A stretch of 56,892 nt of DNA from a virus. Made by a program: the position numbers and the translations under genes. Below are positions 36,301 to 44,200 of the stretch, piece after piece. Below the pieces are notes generated by a model. It did not search any database, had not been told where the DNA came from, and saw nothing but the letters and a program-made list of their open reading frames with translations. The stretch is taken from the IMG/VR virus record IMGVR_UViG_3300044979_000046, positions 1 to 56,892 of that record; one strand, 5' to 3'. Numbering within the stretch: the first letter of the stretch is position 1; each line of letters starts with the position of its first letter.

Positions 36301-38468
36301 GGGTCTTCTTGCGGACCATCGTTTGTATTACTCGGAATTTGCGCTTGCTTGTTCAGTAAATAAGCAGCGCCGACTGACCACGGATAGTTTTCCGCTTCGC
36401 AGATAATACCTTTATTTGGATCATCTGTCATCTTGGTGAGGCGAACCGGAGTACGGCCAAACATAGTTCCAGTTGTTCCAAGAAGGCCATCGGTAACCGT
36501 GATAACGTCGCCCGGACTTAAGAAAGCAAAATTAGATTTCAAAGTAAAGCTGTAAGTTGTGTAGATCGCAGAAAAGCGTTGCAACCGCATATTCGCGGCG
36601 AATTGCGCAGCGTCTTCTAAACAAATGAAATCGTAACTTTGCGCGTCTTCTTCCATCAATCCATATTGTTGGACAGAAGCTTCGTCCTGAATCTGAAGGA
36701 GGTCAGAATTGTAGTCGTTAGTTCGAACCGACCAACGAACAGAAACTCTATTCCAACGATTTTGCCACGGATTTTGTTCAATCGTAATTGGGTCTTCATT
36801 GTCTCCAGTAACAAAATCATTATCGTCAAGATCGATAATCGGTTGAGTCGGAGGGTAGTATGTAACGCCGTTATCAACGGTTGTCGTATCTACAAGCGGA
36901 ATAAACTTCCAAACACCTTCATCCCATGTGTTATAAACTTGCCCGGCTTCACACCAATCGCTCAGTGTATCCATCAATGACGTAGAAGAGTCCATTACGG
37001 CAGAAATGAAATAGTTATTCGCAATCCATTGAGCTTTCGCGGACGAATTTCCTTCGAGCAAAGATTGATGAATATTTTGCGCCGGAAAGTTATATTTGTA
37101 CTCTGGAGAGGTCAAAAGGCCGTAGATAACATCTGCAGGGCAAGCATCAGGAATTCCGTTACCAAAAGAGTAAGGCCCAAGAATTTCAAAATTCATCTGG
37201 GGAAGATTCGGCGTATAACCCAGATATAAACCAGAACTAGCAACGTAGGCAATTTCACTGTAACCAAGCGCGGCTCCAGGAAAAGTGCTTGTCAGATACG
37301 GCCACGGTGTTTGACCTAATCCACCACCGTAAAACGTCAAATTTAGTTTTCCAGTAGGATCATTTGGATCGTAATTTGGGTCATCATAAATGTAAGTAAT
37401 GACCACACCTTGTCCGCCATCTCCACCCGTACCATTGTAAAATTCGTAAATCCCGCCTTGCCCACTGTAGGCATAGTTGTACTCGCCAGCCGCTGAAGGT
37501 GTGGCAGGTGTAACGTCTGTCAAAGCAATTCCGCTCGGGTAGTAAAATACTCCAGTATCTCCTCCGAAGTACGGTTGATACTGAGTTACGATTACAGGAG
37601 CGGTAGGAGAAATAGGAATAACGTCAAGTTCATTTTCATCGATGTGATAACGATAAGTAATGTAATTGACAACAACCGTTTCTCCAGCTTGCGCAGCGTT
37701 AAAATTGTATTGCGGAGTAACAGCGGAAGCAAGTCCTGAATGCGTTTCTGGAATCGTAACAACCGCGAGCGAAATCGAAGTTGCAGATGAACCTGTGCAT
37801 TGAACACTTACTACGTTGTTTTGAGAATTTGTAAAACCAGTAATCGTAAAGCTCAAACCCTCATACGCATTACTATCGCCATTGACTACCGTACCAAGAA
37901 AGACACCGCTTCCATTTACCGAAGTAAGAACAAATGGACCAATAGAAGGATTGTTCGTGATACTATACTGACCAGGGCCAGGAGTTCCAGTTACGTAAGT
38001 TAACGGGACTTGTTGTGTTCCGCTATAAGTTACGTTACCAGGAGAGCCATAATCATTGACCGTTACACTGTAACTTCCTGTAACTCCGGCGCCCAAATCT
38101 TGAACAAAGAAATTAGCATTCGTTGGAATGTAAGCATAGGAGCCACTTACCACATACGTTTCGGAAGATGTGATAATAGCAAACTTACCATTTGAACTCC
38201 AAACGCCGAGCATATTAGCGCATGGACCCATGCAAACAGCGCCAAGCACGCTAGCAGAATAGACGTAGGACGACCCACCCTTAATAAGTCCGCTTCCACC
38301 TTCGCTCGCTTGCCACGAATTAAACGCACCGTACCACAAAAGTTTCCAGCTATTAATTCTTTGCTGGCCAACCAAGATCGGGAGCGTTGTTCCTAAAATA
38401 GCGGAATTTGTTCTGATCCCGTTAAATTGAGTTGGAATATCATCTTGGCTATTGTTAAATAATCCCAT
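33333..38468 (-). CDS. Tail tip / host-specificity protein (J-like)
   Basis: 1711 residues. Residues about 430-690 contain the phage tail tip core (VSVRWSVRTNDYN, then F-L-S-P-G-D-V-I-T-V-T-D and R-T-P-V-R-L-T), like the J/gp26 proteins of siphoviruses. The C-terminal half is a chain of beta domains: a PA14-like segment near 1000-1130 (G-T-Y-S-I-T-I-S-H-D-D-G), and two copies of a jelly-roll-like module near 1110-1400. Its distal end should contact the host receptor. The start overlaps the NlpC gene end by 14 bases. Confidence 0.8.
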   Translation of the reverse strand: MGLFNNSQDDIPTQFNGIRTNSAILGTTLPILVGQQRINSWKLLWYGAFNSWQASEGGSGLIKGGSSYVYSASVLGAVCMGPCANMLGVWSSNGKFAIITSSETYVVSGSYAYIPTNANFFVQDLGAGVTGSYSVTVNDYGSPGNVTYSGTQQVPLTYVTGTPGPGQYSITNNPSIGPFVLTSVNGSGVFLGTVVNGDSNAYEGLSFTITGFTNSQNNVVSVQCTGSSATSISLAVVTIPETHSGLASAVTPQYNFNAAQAGETVVVNYITYRYHIDENELDVIPISPTAPVIVTQYQPYFGGDTGVFYYPSGIALTDVTPATPSAAGEYNYAYSGQGGIYEFYNGTGGDGGQGVVITYIYDDPNYDPNDPTGKLNLTFYGGGLGQTPWPYLTSTFPGAALGYSEIAYVASSGLYLGYTPNLPQMNFEILGPYSFGNGIPDACPADVIYGLLTSPEYKYNFPAQNIHQSLLEGNSSAKAQWIANNYFISAVMDSSTSLMDTLSDWCEAGQVYNTWDEGVWKFIPLVDTTTVDNGVTYYPPTQPIIDLDDNDFVTGDNEDPITIEQNPWQNRWNRVSVRWSVRTNDYNSDLLQIQDEASVQQYGLMEEDAQSYDFICLEDAAQFAANMRLQRFSAIYTTYSFTLKSNFAFLSPGDVITVTDGLLGTTGTMFGRTPVRLTKMTDDPNKGIICEAENYPWSVGAAYLLNKQAQIPSNTNDGPQEDPGNATAIIFEVPNQAAQFTGDQVYIFVNGSNVNWGGFQMWVSLDGITYRYYNQYTTEGKIGITTSDYPLHADPDTTDTLSVNMEQSGAVLQSTSTTAWNYGNPPGSGSPTLSALVSPGQSFEEDETAGMGTAVGSPGGTGTTESQGPQVVNASEDVTAGLGLPWTNPNGVTGSSSYASINMTVNPTTLPAGVYLQGSVTAYFYNSITYPQGAIRQFYPISTTPGASLGNGVYCVGSATGNSLMFNTPPSNYGGSGDPDTHPIQWATINNSGTVTGFTTPYLGDQGQSFFTCLVGQFYIPVAGTYSITISHDDGLIWAISGGASIVSASDPGNGSQSVPDDPFSHTETLVMGYSFPSYSGGIPNPTTVGGINGQGFHPENYTIHFPSAGTYSFEIDWQQLQGPQVLGVYTGATSGSPWSASTILPASANQNFSDYLLALNPEFTVPTGANSIIGLEMSALTYCSASSISNVPNISAALTYNGAQLGLPIQLINTSYPTSPTTLTAGNTGALTEWNILIGALTPTVVNSASFGIQLQASISGTVGQTSTLYIKDVQVEIVWETAGSVIAWSNPQNVSSSSSYASATLSASQNLTQWLYATNFGFQLPFGFILSGIQVNMNAYTSSSVGNLSVIMTSEEQRIGGQKSQVITTTPTNYTFGSNVDNWGAPSGYWDIQTLNAQGLQGFGVMMQVQGAYSSTVYINDVVVTLYGTSSTNLELVAFETATLTGQNTYALTTMHRGLLGTFPCDHPAGSIFAQLNEATIIYEVPAQYLGSTIYFKFLSFNAYGYQLQSLANVTAYAVFIQGLSPGAIDQATGALLTGTQNFGVTSIEAVIAANHGPFGIQNIPSGYALIGPTGQLSGIPQWQNVTTGAGGGIADIYLYIPPVAGTYGPSQELYYTQPVRNIVFPQFLVGCAAGCRVAPTANCAVELLQDGVSIGTVNFTAGLTTTTFTFANAISFNGFSDTFQVLAPATVDATFAGFWMALQIARLN

Positions 38469-38943
38469 AGTCTTCTTTCACAAAAGTGAAGTAACGACGA
38501 CCTAATCTTTTTACCATTCCTTCATTTGTTCCATGAGAACCAATTACTCCCAAACCCTTTACCGCATGAACGATGTATCCAGGCCACTCAATAACGATTG
38601 CGCCATGCGTCCATGAATTAACAATCTTATAAACGATAAGATCACCCATTCGAACCGCCGATTCAGAGATTTCTCTGTACGAATACTTTTCAACAATTTC
38701 AATAGCTGTCCGGTCTTCTACGCGCAAGTGCATTTTGTCCGTTTGACTCGGAGAATTCAACCATTGTTGCGGAGAATAAGGCGGTGGACTAAAATCTTTT
38801 GGCATCAATCCGACAGCCTGGTAGACCCTGGTGGGAAGAAAAAAACAATCGACACCAGCATGTTTTACGCCTTGATGATCGACATAGGGAGTTCCTTCCC
38901 ATGATCGCGCCTCTCGCGCCGTATTGTGACGTATCGCCAACAT
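38455..38943 (-). CDS. NlpC/P60 tail peptidase (K-like)
   Basis: 162 residues from ATG at 38943, which overlaps the TAA of the hub gene (TAATG). Cys33 in A-G-V-D-C-F and His116 in W-T-H-G-A-I-V are the NlpC/P60 catalytic pair. Lambda gpK-type proteins sit in the tail tip and cut peptidoglycan during DNA entry. A longer frame starting at 39036 would overlap the hub gene and is rejected. Confidence 0.85.
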   Translation of the reverse strand: MLAIRHNTAREARSWEGTPYVDHQGVKHAGVDCFFLPTRVYQAVGLMPKDFSPPPYSPQQWLNSPSQTDKMHLRVEDRTAIEIVEKYSYREISESAVRMGDLIVYKIVNSWTHGAIVIEWPGYIVHAVKGLGVIGSHGTNEGMVKRLGRRYFTFVKEDYGII

Positions 38944-40364
38944 TATTCTGCAACCTCTGGATTCGGAACGAAAGGCTGTCCACCATAGTGGATAATATTG
39001 CTGTAAAAATTGCAAGCAGAAATTGATTTCAAGCAACCGGATGTAATATCTAGAACATCTCCCGTCGCGACTGGAAATGGCAGTGGTTTAAGAAGCTGGA
39101 ATGTCGTTACCCCACCACTCACCGTAACCGCTTTAATGGATGCCTTAAGCCCCGCGTTTTGCCCACTCGTAAACGTCACATAGCCTAATGTAAAGGGAAG
39201 TGACGGCGGGGTGGTTGTGAGATTAAGGTAAAGCGTGGTGCTTCCGGTAGCTAGCGTGTTACTGCTAGTAAAGGTCGCTGGATTTAGCGTACATCCGGCA
39301 TCACAAAAAGTATGTCGGCAAGAAGTCATAATCTTGAATGGAGGAACATTTCGATTCAAGATATAAAGAAGATCGTAAAGTTGGCACGTGACTTTCGACC
39401 GGCCTGTCTTTTTTACATTTCCAATTTGCCCATTCGTTAATTGCATCGTTCCCATGTTAAGGCCAGAAGTATATAATTGACCATCTGGCCAATATAACGT
39501 CTGAATGTTTACGAGTGCTCCTTCAAGCATTCCTTGATTAACGACTTGCATAAAAGGAGTTGTCGTGCCAGGATAATCAACACTTTCTGGTATTAAAGCA
39601 GTCAGCTCCATGTCTTGCGAAGAAATACGGAACGACGCTTCATTTTTATATGGGCCACGTTCCCAAACTCCATTTTGAGAAGCATAGAAAACTGTAGTTC
39701 CAGAACCGCCTTGCCAGGTAACCGTTACTTGCATATATTGAACTTGAACAGTGGTAACCATTCCAGAAGTTCCAGTACAATTTGCTTGTACTTGAATTCC
39801 AAAGTTAGAAGCGTTAACCTGAGCTGCTGTTAAAGTCCCTGGATAAAGAAGATTACTAATCTGTAACGTAATGGCTCGTGTTGGAAAATAAAACTCTGGT
39901 AACCCCGGCATGTTAAAAGCTTGCGCGGTGCCAACAGGAGAACCACCGACTAGAAGTTGTCCGGTAAGAGATGGATTTATATTCGAACCAGAAATCGAAC
40001 AATAGCAAACCATCTGAACTTGAACGCCGATAATCGATCCAATTGTACTTGGAATAGAAAACCCAAAATTTTCGCAATTCAGTAAATCAGAAGTTGGGCT
40101 AGTAACGGCAGTTACATTAGTTGAGGTAAAGCTAACAGTTCCGGTGACTCCCGTCGTGTTGTTCCAAGCATTTCCAGAACCACTCGTTGTAACCGTAACC
40201 GGACTCAGCGGCCCTTGCGAACCTGGAAACACGATATCCGTGTTGGTTCCGCTTACCGCGTTTAGCGTTGTACCATTCGGTAACTGAATCGTGTACAAAT
40301 CAGCGCGGTTAAACGTCGTGTTCAGCAATAAGAAGTTCTGTAAAGCTGGACTAATGTTTTTCAT
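38943..40364 (-). CDS. Baseplate hub protein (DUF2163/BR0599-like)
   Basis: 473 residues. The C-terminal third carries C-D-A-G-C-T-L, then C-L-K-S-I-S-A-C-N-F and Y-G-G-Q-P-F-V-P-N-P-E, the Cys pairs and F-V-P-N-P-E ending of this hub family. An inserted beta module (G-V-T-G-T-V-S-F-T, residues about 65-230) is the same type found in the tip protein. It would join tail tube and tip. Starts exactly at the end of the DUF2460-like gene (1 base overlap). Confidence 0.8.
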   Translation of the reverse strand: MKNISPALQNFLLLNTTFNRADLYTIQLPNGTTLNAVSGTNTDIVFPGSQGPLSPVTVTTSGSGNAWNNTTGVTGTVSFTSTNVTAVTSPTSDLLNCENFGFSIPSTIGSIIGVQVQMVCYCSISGSNINPSLTGQLLVGGSPVGTAQAFNMPGLPEFYFPTRAITLQISNLLYPGTLTAAQVNASNFGIQVQANCTGTSGMVTTVQVQYMQVTVTWQGGSGTTVFYASQNGVWERGPYKNEASFRISSQDMELTALIPESVDYPGTTTPFMQVVNQGMLEGALVNIQTLYWPDGQLYTSGLNMGTMQLTNGQIGNVKKTGRSKVTCQLYDLLYILNRNVPPFKIMTSCRHTFCDAGCTLNPATFTSSNTLATGSTTLYLNLTTTPPSLPFTLGYVTFTSGQNAGLKASIKAVTVSGGVTTFQLLKPLPFPVATGDVLDITSGCLKSISACNFYSNIIHYGGQPFVPNPEVAE

Positions 40365-41209
40365 TACAGAAGTACGCTCCTAAACTTCATTTCTTCCAGG
40401 TTCCAAATTTGATAAAGGGATTCTTCCAAGTCTTCCCACTGGTCGTCAAGAAAAGAACAACGATAATAAAATTGTCCTAACCAAGAGATGGTCGCAGCGG
40501 CGGCGGGAGCCGTATTAAAAGTCAACGTTCCATACTCGTTGATCGAGTAAGTAGAGCTGCTCACTAAACTACCATTGACGAAGATTAATGGCGGGGTAAC
40601 AAAATTTTGGATCATATCTTGCGCACCGCTCGTTACAATAGTTCGAAACATGGTGAAAGCGGTTGTAACTCCATCTCCCGTAGCAATAGCTTGCGTAGTG
40701 TTCACTGCAGGCGCTCCGCTAGGAGAAAAAATGGAATCACTCGTCTGCCCAACCCAAGTTCCGGTTCCATTTGCGGTACCAGTAATAGGACCAAGATACA
40801 TCGTTGTTCCAAAAACGTCTCCATCAGTCGTTGCCGTCGCTCCTGTTCCAGTTTGGACTACCATCTCATTTGGTTTAAAAATACCAAACGTAACCGCACC
40901 TGGAACAGCGTAGCTTCCCGCGAGACTGTCCCAAGGATGAAGAAAAAGCCAATCAGAACCTTGCCCTTGAACAGCCATAAAAAAGTTAACTAGAATTTGC
41001 CAAGCGGTATTGACACCTGTCGCGTCACCTTTAATATAGCTAATATTGAAAGAAAAATTCCAAAGAGGAAATTGATAGGTGCCGATTCGAATAACACCAC
41101 GGCCAGAAGCTGGACGCTGAATAATTGTATTGAACATCGGCGTCTGCTTTACCGGCCACGTCGCATTCCAATACGGCGGATCGAATGCCGGGAATACAAG
41201 TAAACTCAT
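40364..41209 (-). CDS. Distal tail protein (DUF2460-like)
   Basis: 281 residues. P-R-G-R-G-V-I-R-I and the paired W-N-F-S-F-N-I-S-Y segment are typical of DUF2460 tail proteins of siphoviruses. Residues about 130-180 (E-M-V-V-Q-T-G-T-G-A-T-A-T) carry the inserted Gly/Thr-rich module shared with the 31844 protein. The C-terminus (F-Y-Y-R-C-S-F-L-D-D, then W-N-L-E-E-M-K-F-R-S-V) closes the fold. It forms the junction between tail tube and tip. Confidence 0.75.
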   Translation of the reverse strand: MSLLVFPAFDPPYWNATWPVKQTPMFNTIIQRPASGRGVIRIGTYQFPLWNFSFNISYIKGDATGVNTAWQILVNFFMAVQGQGSDWLFLHPWDSLAGSYAVPGAVTFGIFKPNEMVVQTGTGATATTDGDVFGTTMYLGPITGTANGTGTWVGQTSDSIFSPSGAPAVNTTQAIATGDGVTTAFTMFRTIVTSGAQDMIQNFVTPPLIFVNGSLVSSSTYSINEYGTLTFNTAPAAAATISWLGQFYYRCSFLDDQWEDLEESLYQIWNLEEMKFRSVLL

Positions 41210-41210
41210 A

Positions 41211-44200
41211 TTATACCTTGACCCCCATCCTTCGGAATTTTCCTTGAATGTATTTGAAGGTTCTTTCGCCGTGTTCTTCTGGACTCAAGTTACCTTCGAT
41301 TTTCGGGCTGTAATTAAACCGCATGTTGTAATAATGATTTGCACTTTGACTTTGGCTCGAAGCGTTCGACTTAATATTGTTCGTTACGCCGCGAACGCCT
41401 TCCGCAATATGCGCTGGAAGGACCATCTCGCGAGGATGAAGCAACGTATGAACCGGGTTTCCACCCGGAACATCAAATCCTTTTTCAGCAGATGCTTGCG
41501 CAACTAACGGAGCGCCAGCGGCTTCTACGGCACCGGCAGCGAGTAAAGCACCGGGAATATCCAGTCCACCAGAAGCAATAAGTTGTGCAGCAAAAGCGGT
41601 AGCGGCAGCGGCACCAACTTCGCTATTTGCTAGCGCACCGTTCGCCGCGATAGCCGCTGTATCTGGAGTTACCGTAGCAGCCGTTTTAGCAGCCGCTACT
41701 TGCGCTTCTAGCTGTTTCTCTTGCTCTGCTCGTACATAATCGTCTTGTTCAGCCATTACCGACGTTAACTTATGCGCGGCACGCATCAATAATTGATTGG
41801 TAATAAACTGGGTAACTTCTTTAACGCCCCACTCAATAGCTTTCTTCGCTAAATCTTCAGCCAGTTTTTGAACAGCGTCGTGCCAACTCCGACTTTGGAA
41901 AATCATCTTGTCAACTTCAGATGCCCAGAAGTTAGAGATTTTAGCGGCTTGTGCTTGTTCTTGCTGCGCCTCTTTCTCAGCCTCTTTCGCCAGCTGTTGT
42001 TCCATCTGGGTGTGCGCATCTTCAATTTGTTTGTCGGCTCGTTTTGCGATCTCTACTTTCTTCGCTTGCAGTGCTTCATATTGCTTTAAATAACTTTCTT
42101 CGTTCGCAATGTCAACTAGAGAATTTCGCAAGACGGTATTCTGCTCATCTTGAATGGTAGAAATTTCCTTGTTTCTATTTTCTTCGATCAGAGAATCAAC
42201 ACGAGCGTAGTAAGCTTCTTGCGCAGATTGCTGTTGCGCTAATCCAGCTTCCATAGCTCCGATGTTTAATAAAGGAACCTGATTAATAATATTCTGTGAA
42301 CCAGAACCCTTCGCGGCTCCGCTAGACTTTCTTTCGAGTGACTGTTCATCCAGTTGTAATTCGGAAGCTGCTTTTTTTCGCGCCGACTCTAGTTCATCAT
42401 TATCAGAAGCGATAATGGCATTTGTACGTTTCTCAAGAATCTTCGCTTGGGCTGCGGCTGTTTTCTCGTATTCCTTTTGTTGAGCAGCCTGGTTCTCGCG
42501 AACTTCAGCGGTCATCCTTCGTTGAACTTCTTCGAATTCTTTCCCTTGCTCACCGAAGGTTGCGCGAGCAAGAGACAGTTCTTGCTCCATGATCGTATAT
42601 CGCGCAGTACTGCCTTCTTTCTCTTCGTTGTATTGAGCCTTTAGCTTATCGAGCGCACTTTCGTAACGTTCGTTTGTCCCCTTAATATCAAGTTGAGTTA
42701 ACGATGTTTGAAGGTTCTCTTCATTCGCCTTAATTTGCGCATCGATTTCAGTTTTCTTTGCTAAAGTAGAAGTATCTTCTGCGGCTAGCAAACCTTGTTG
42801 TTCTGGTTTAGGAGCTGCTTTAAAATAATCGCTGGATTCAAGGCGACGTTTATTTTCATCCGCTTCTTGGTCGGCCAACGCTTTCTTTTGTTCAAGATAT
42901 TCTCGTTCAATTTGAAACTTTCGTTGAACTTGCTGGCGCTCCTCGGATTCCGCTTCTTCCGTGGTAATTTTTCCAATTTGTTGGTTTCTTTTTGTCGTTT
43001 CTTCCGCGAAAGATAACTCAGCGTTTTCCGTTGTCTTCGCGGCGTTAATGCGCGCCTCGGTCATCTCAGAACTATTTTTCTGAGCCGCCCTTACTTCTTC
43101 TTCGTTGTTCTTTTGAATTTTTAAATTTGTTTCTGTTTGAATTCTGGCTTTGTCGTCTTCTGCCTTTGAATAATCTTCTGTAACCTTTTTCAAATACTCT
43201 TCGGCACTCGTGTCCGACATTTGCAAATTAAATGGAGCAATAAAATGAATATTTTGCCCAGATTCTTTTGCCATCCGTTGCAAATCTTCATTCAACTGAT
43301 CAACCGCTTCTTTGATTTTTTCCCGTTCATTTTCAAGTTTAATGTTCTTTACTTGAACAGGAACCTCGACAACACCGCCTCGACCACGAGCGGTGATCGT
43401 TTCAGTGTGCGTTTGACCAGCTTCGTTTAATATACGTAAAAAAGCTTGCTCCTTTTGCTGGGTCGTTGCTAATTCTGCCTGGTACTGGACTAGCCCTTGC
43501 GTTTCTAAATGAAGTCTAGTTACTGAATTTGAAGCGACATCACCGGCTGACTCCGCTCTTTGTTTTTGAATTTTATCGTAGAATTCAAGAATCTGCCGAG
43601 TCTCGGTAAGACTCTCGCTGAAAACTTCTTTTTGCGCTTTATTCCAACCAGCAAGATAATCTTCAATTTTTTCAATATATTCTGGAATCTGCGCCAGAAT
43701 ATCAATAAAGGCTAACGCACCAATAATCGGGAAAGCCTTTTCAAGCAATGGACCCAGGAAAGAAGAGGTAGCCGCTAAGCGAGCAAGACCAAACGACATC
43801 GATTGCGGACCACCGCCTGCAAGAATATCCACGAACAATTGGCCAGCAGCCTTCGCTTTTAAGAAGCTGTAAACAATTTTGTCGCCTACTTGCTCCGCGA
43901 CAATGCCAACTTCTTTTAAAGCGATTTGAACTTGTTCCGCGTTATACCCCAAATTTTTTAAAGCTGAAACAACTTCTTCTGCTGATAAACCTTGTTGGGA
44001 TAAAGAAGCGGCTACACTTCCAGCATCACTTCTCATTTGCTCTGCGGTTCTCGCAGAAGCAGCGGCAGCTCTCGCTTGAGCACTTGCAATGCCATTCGTG
44101 GCACTTTGTACTCGCGCCGCTGTACTTACTTCTTGGTTTCCGTAGCTCGCCGTCTGCTCAGCCAGCTTTCTTTGCTGAGCCGCGCTAAGACCGAATAAGG

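Noticed and set aside
38944-39036. Longer start of the NlpC/P60 gene
   Set aside because: It would overlap the hub gene by about 90 bases; ATG 38943 overlaps the stop by one base, the usual coupling.
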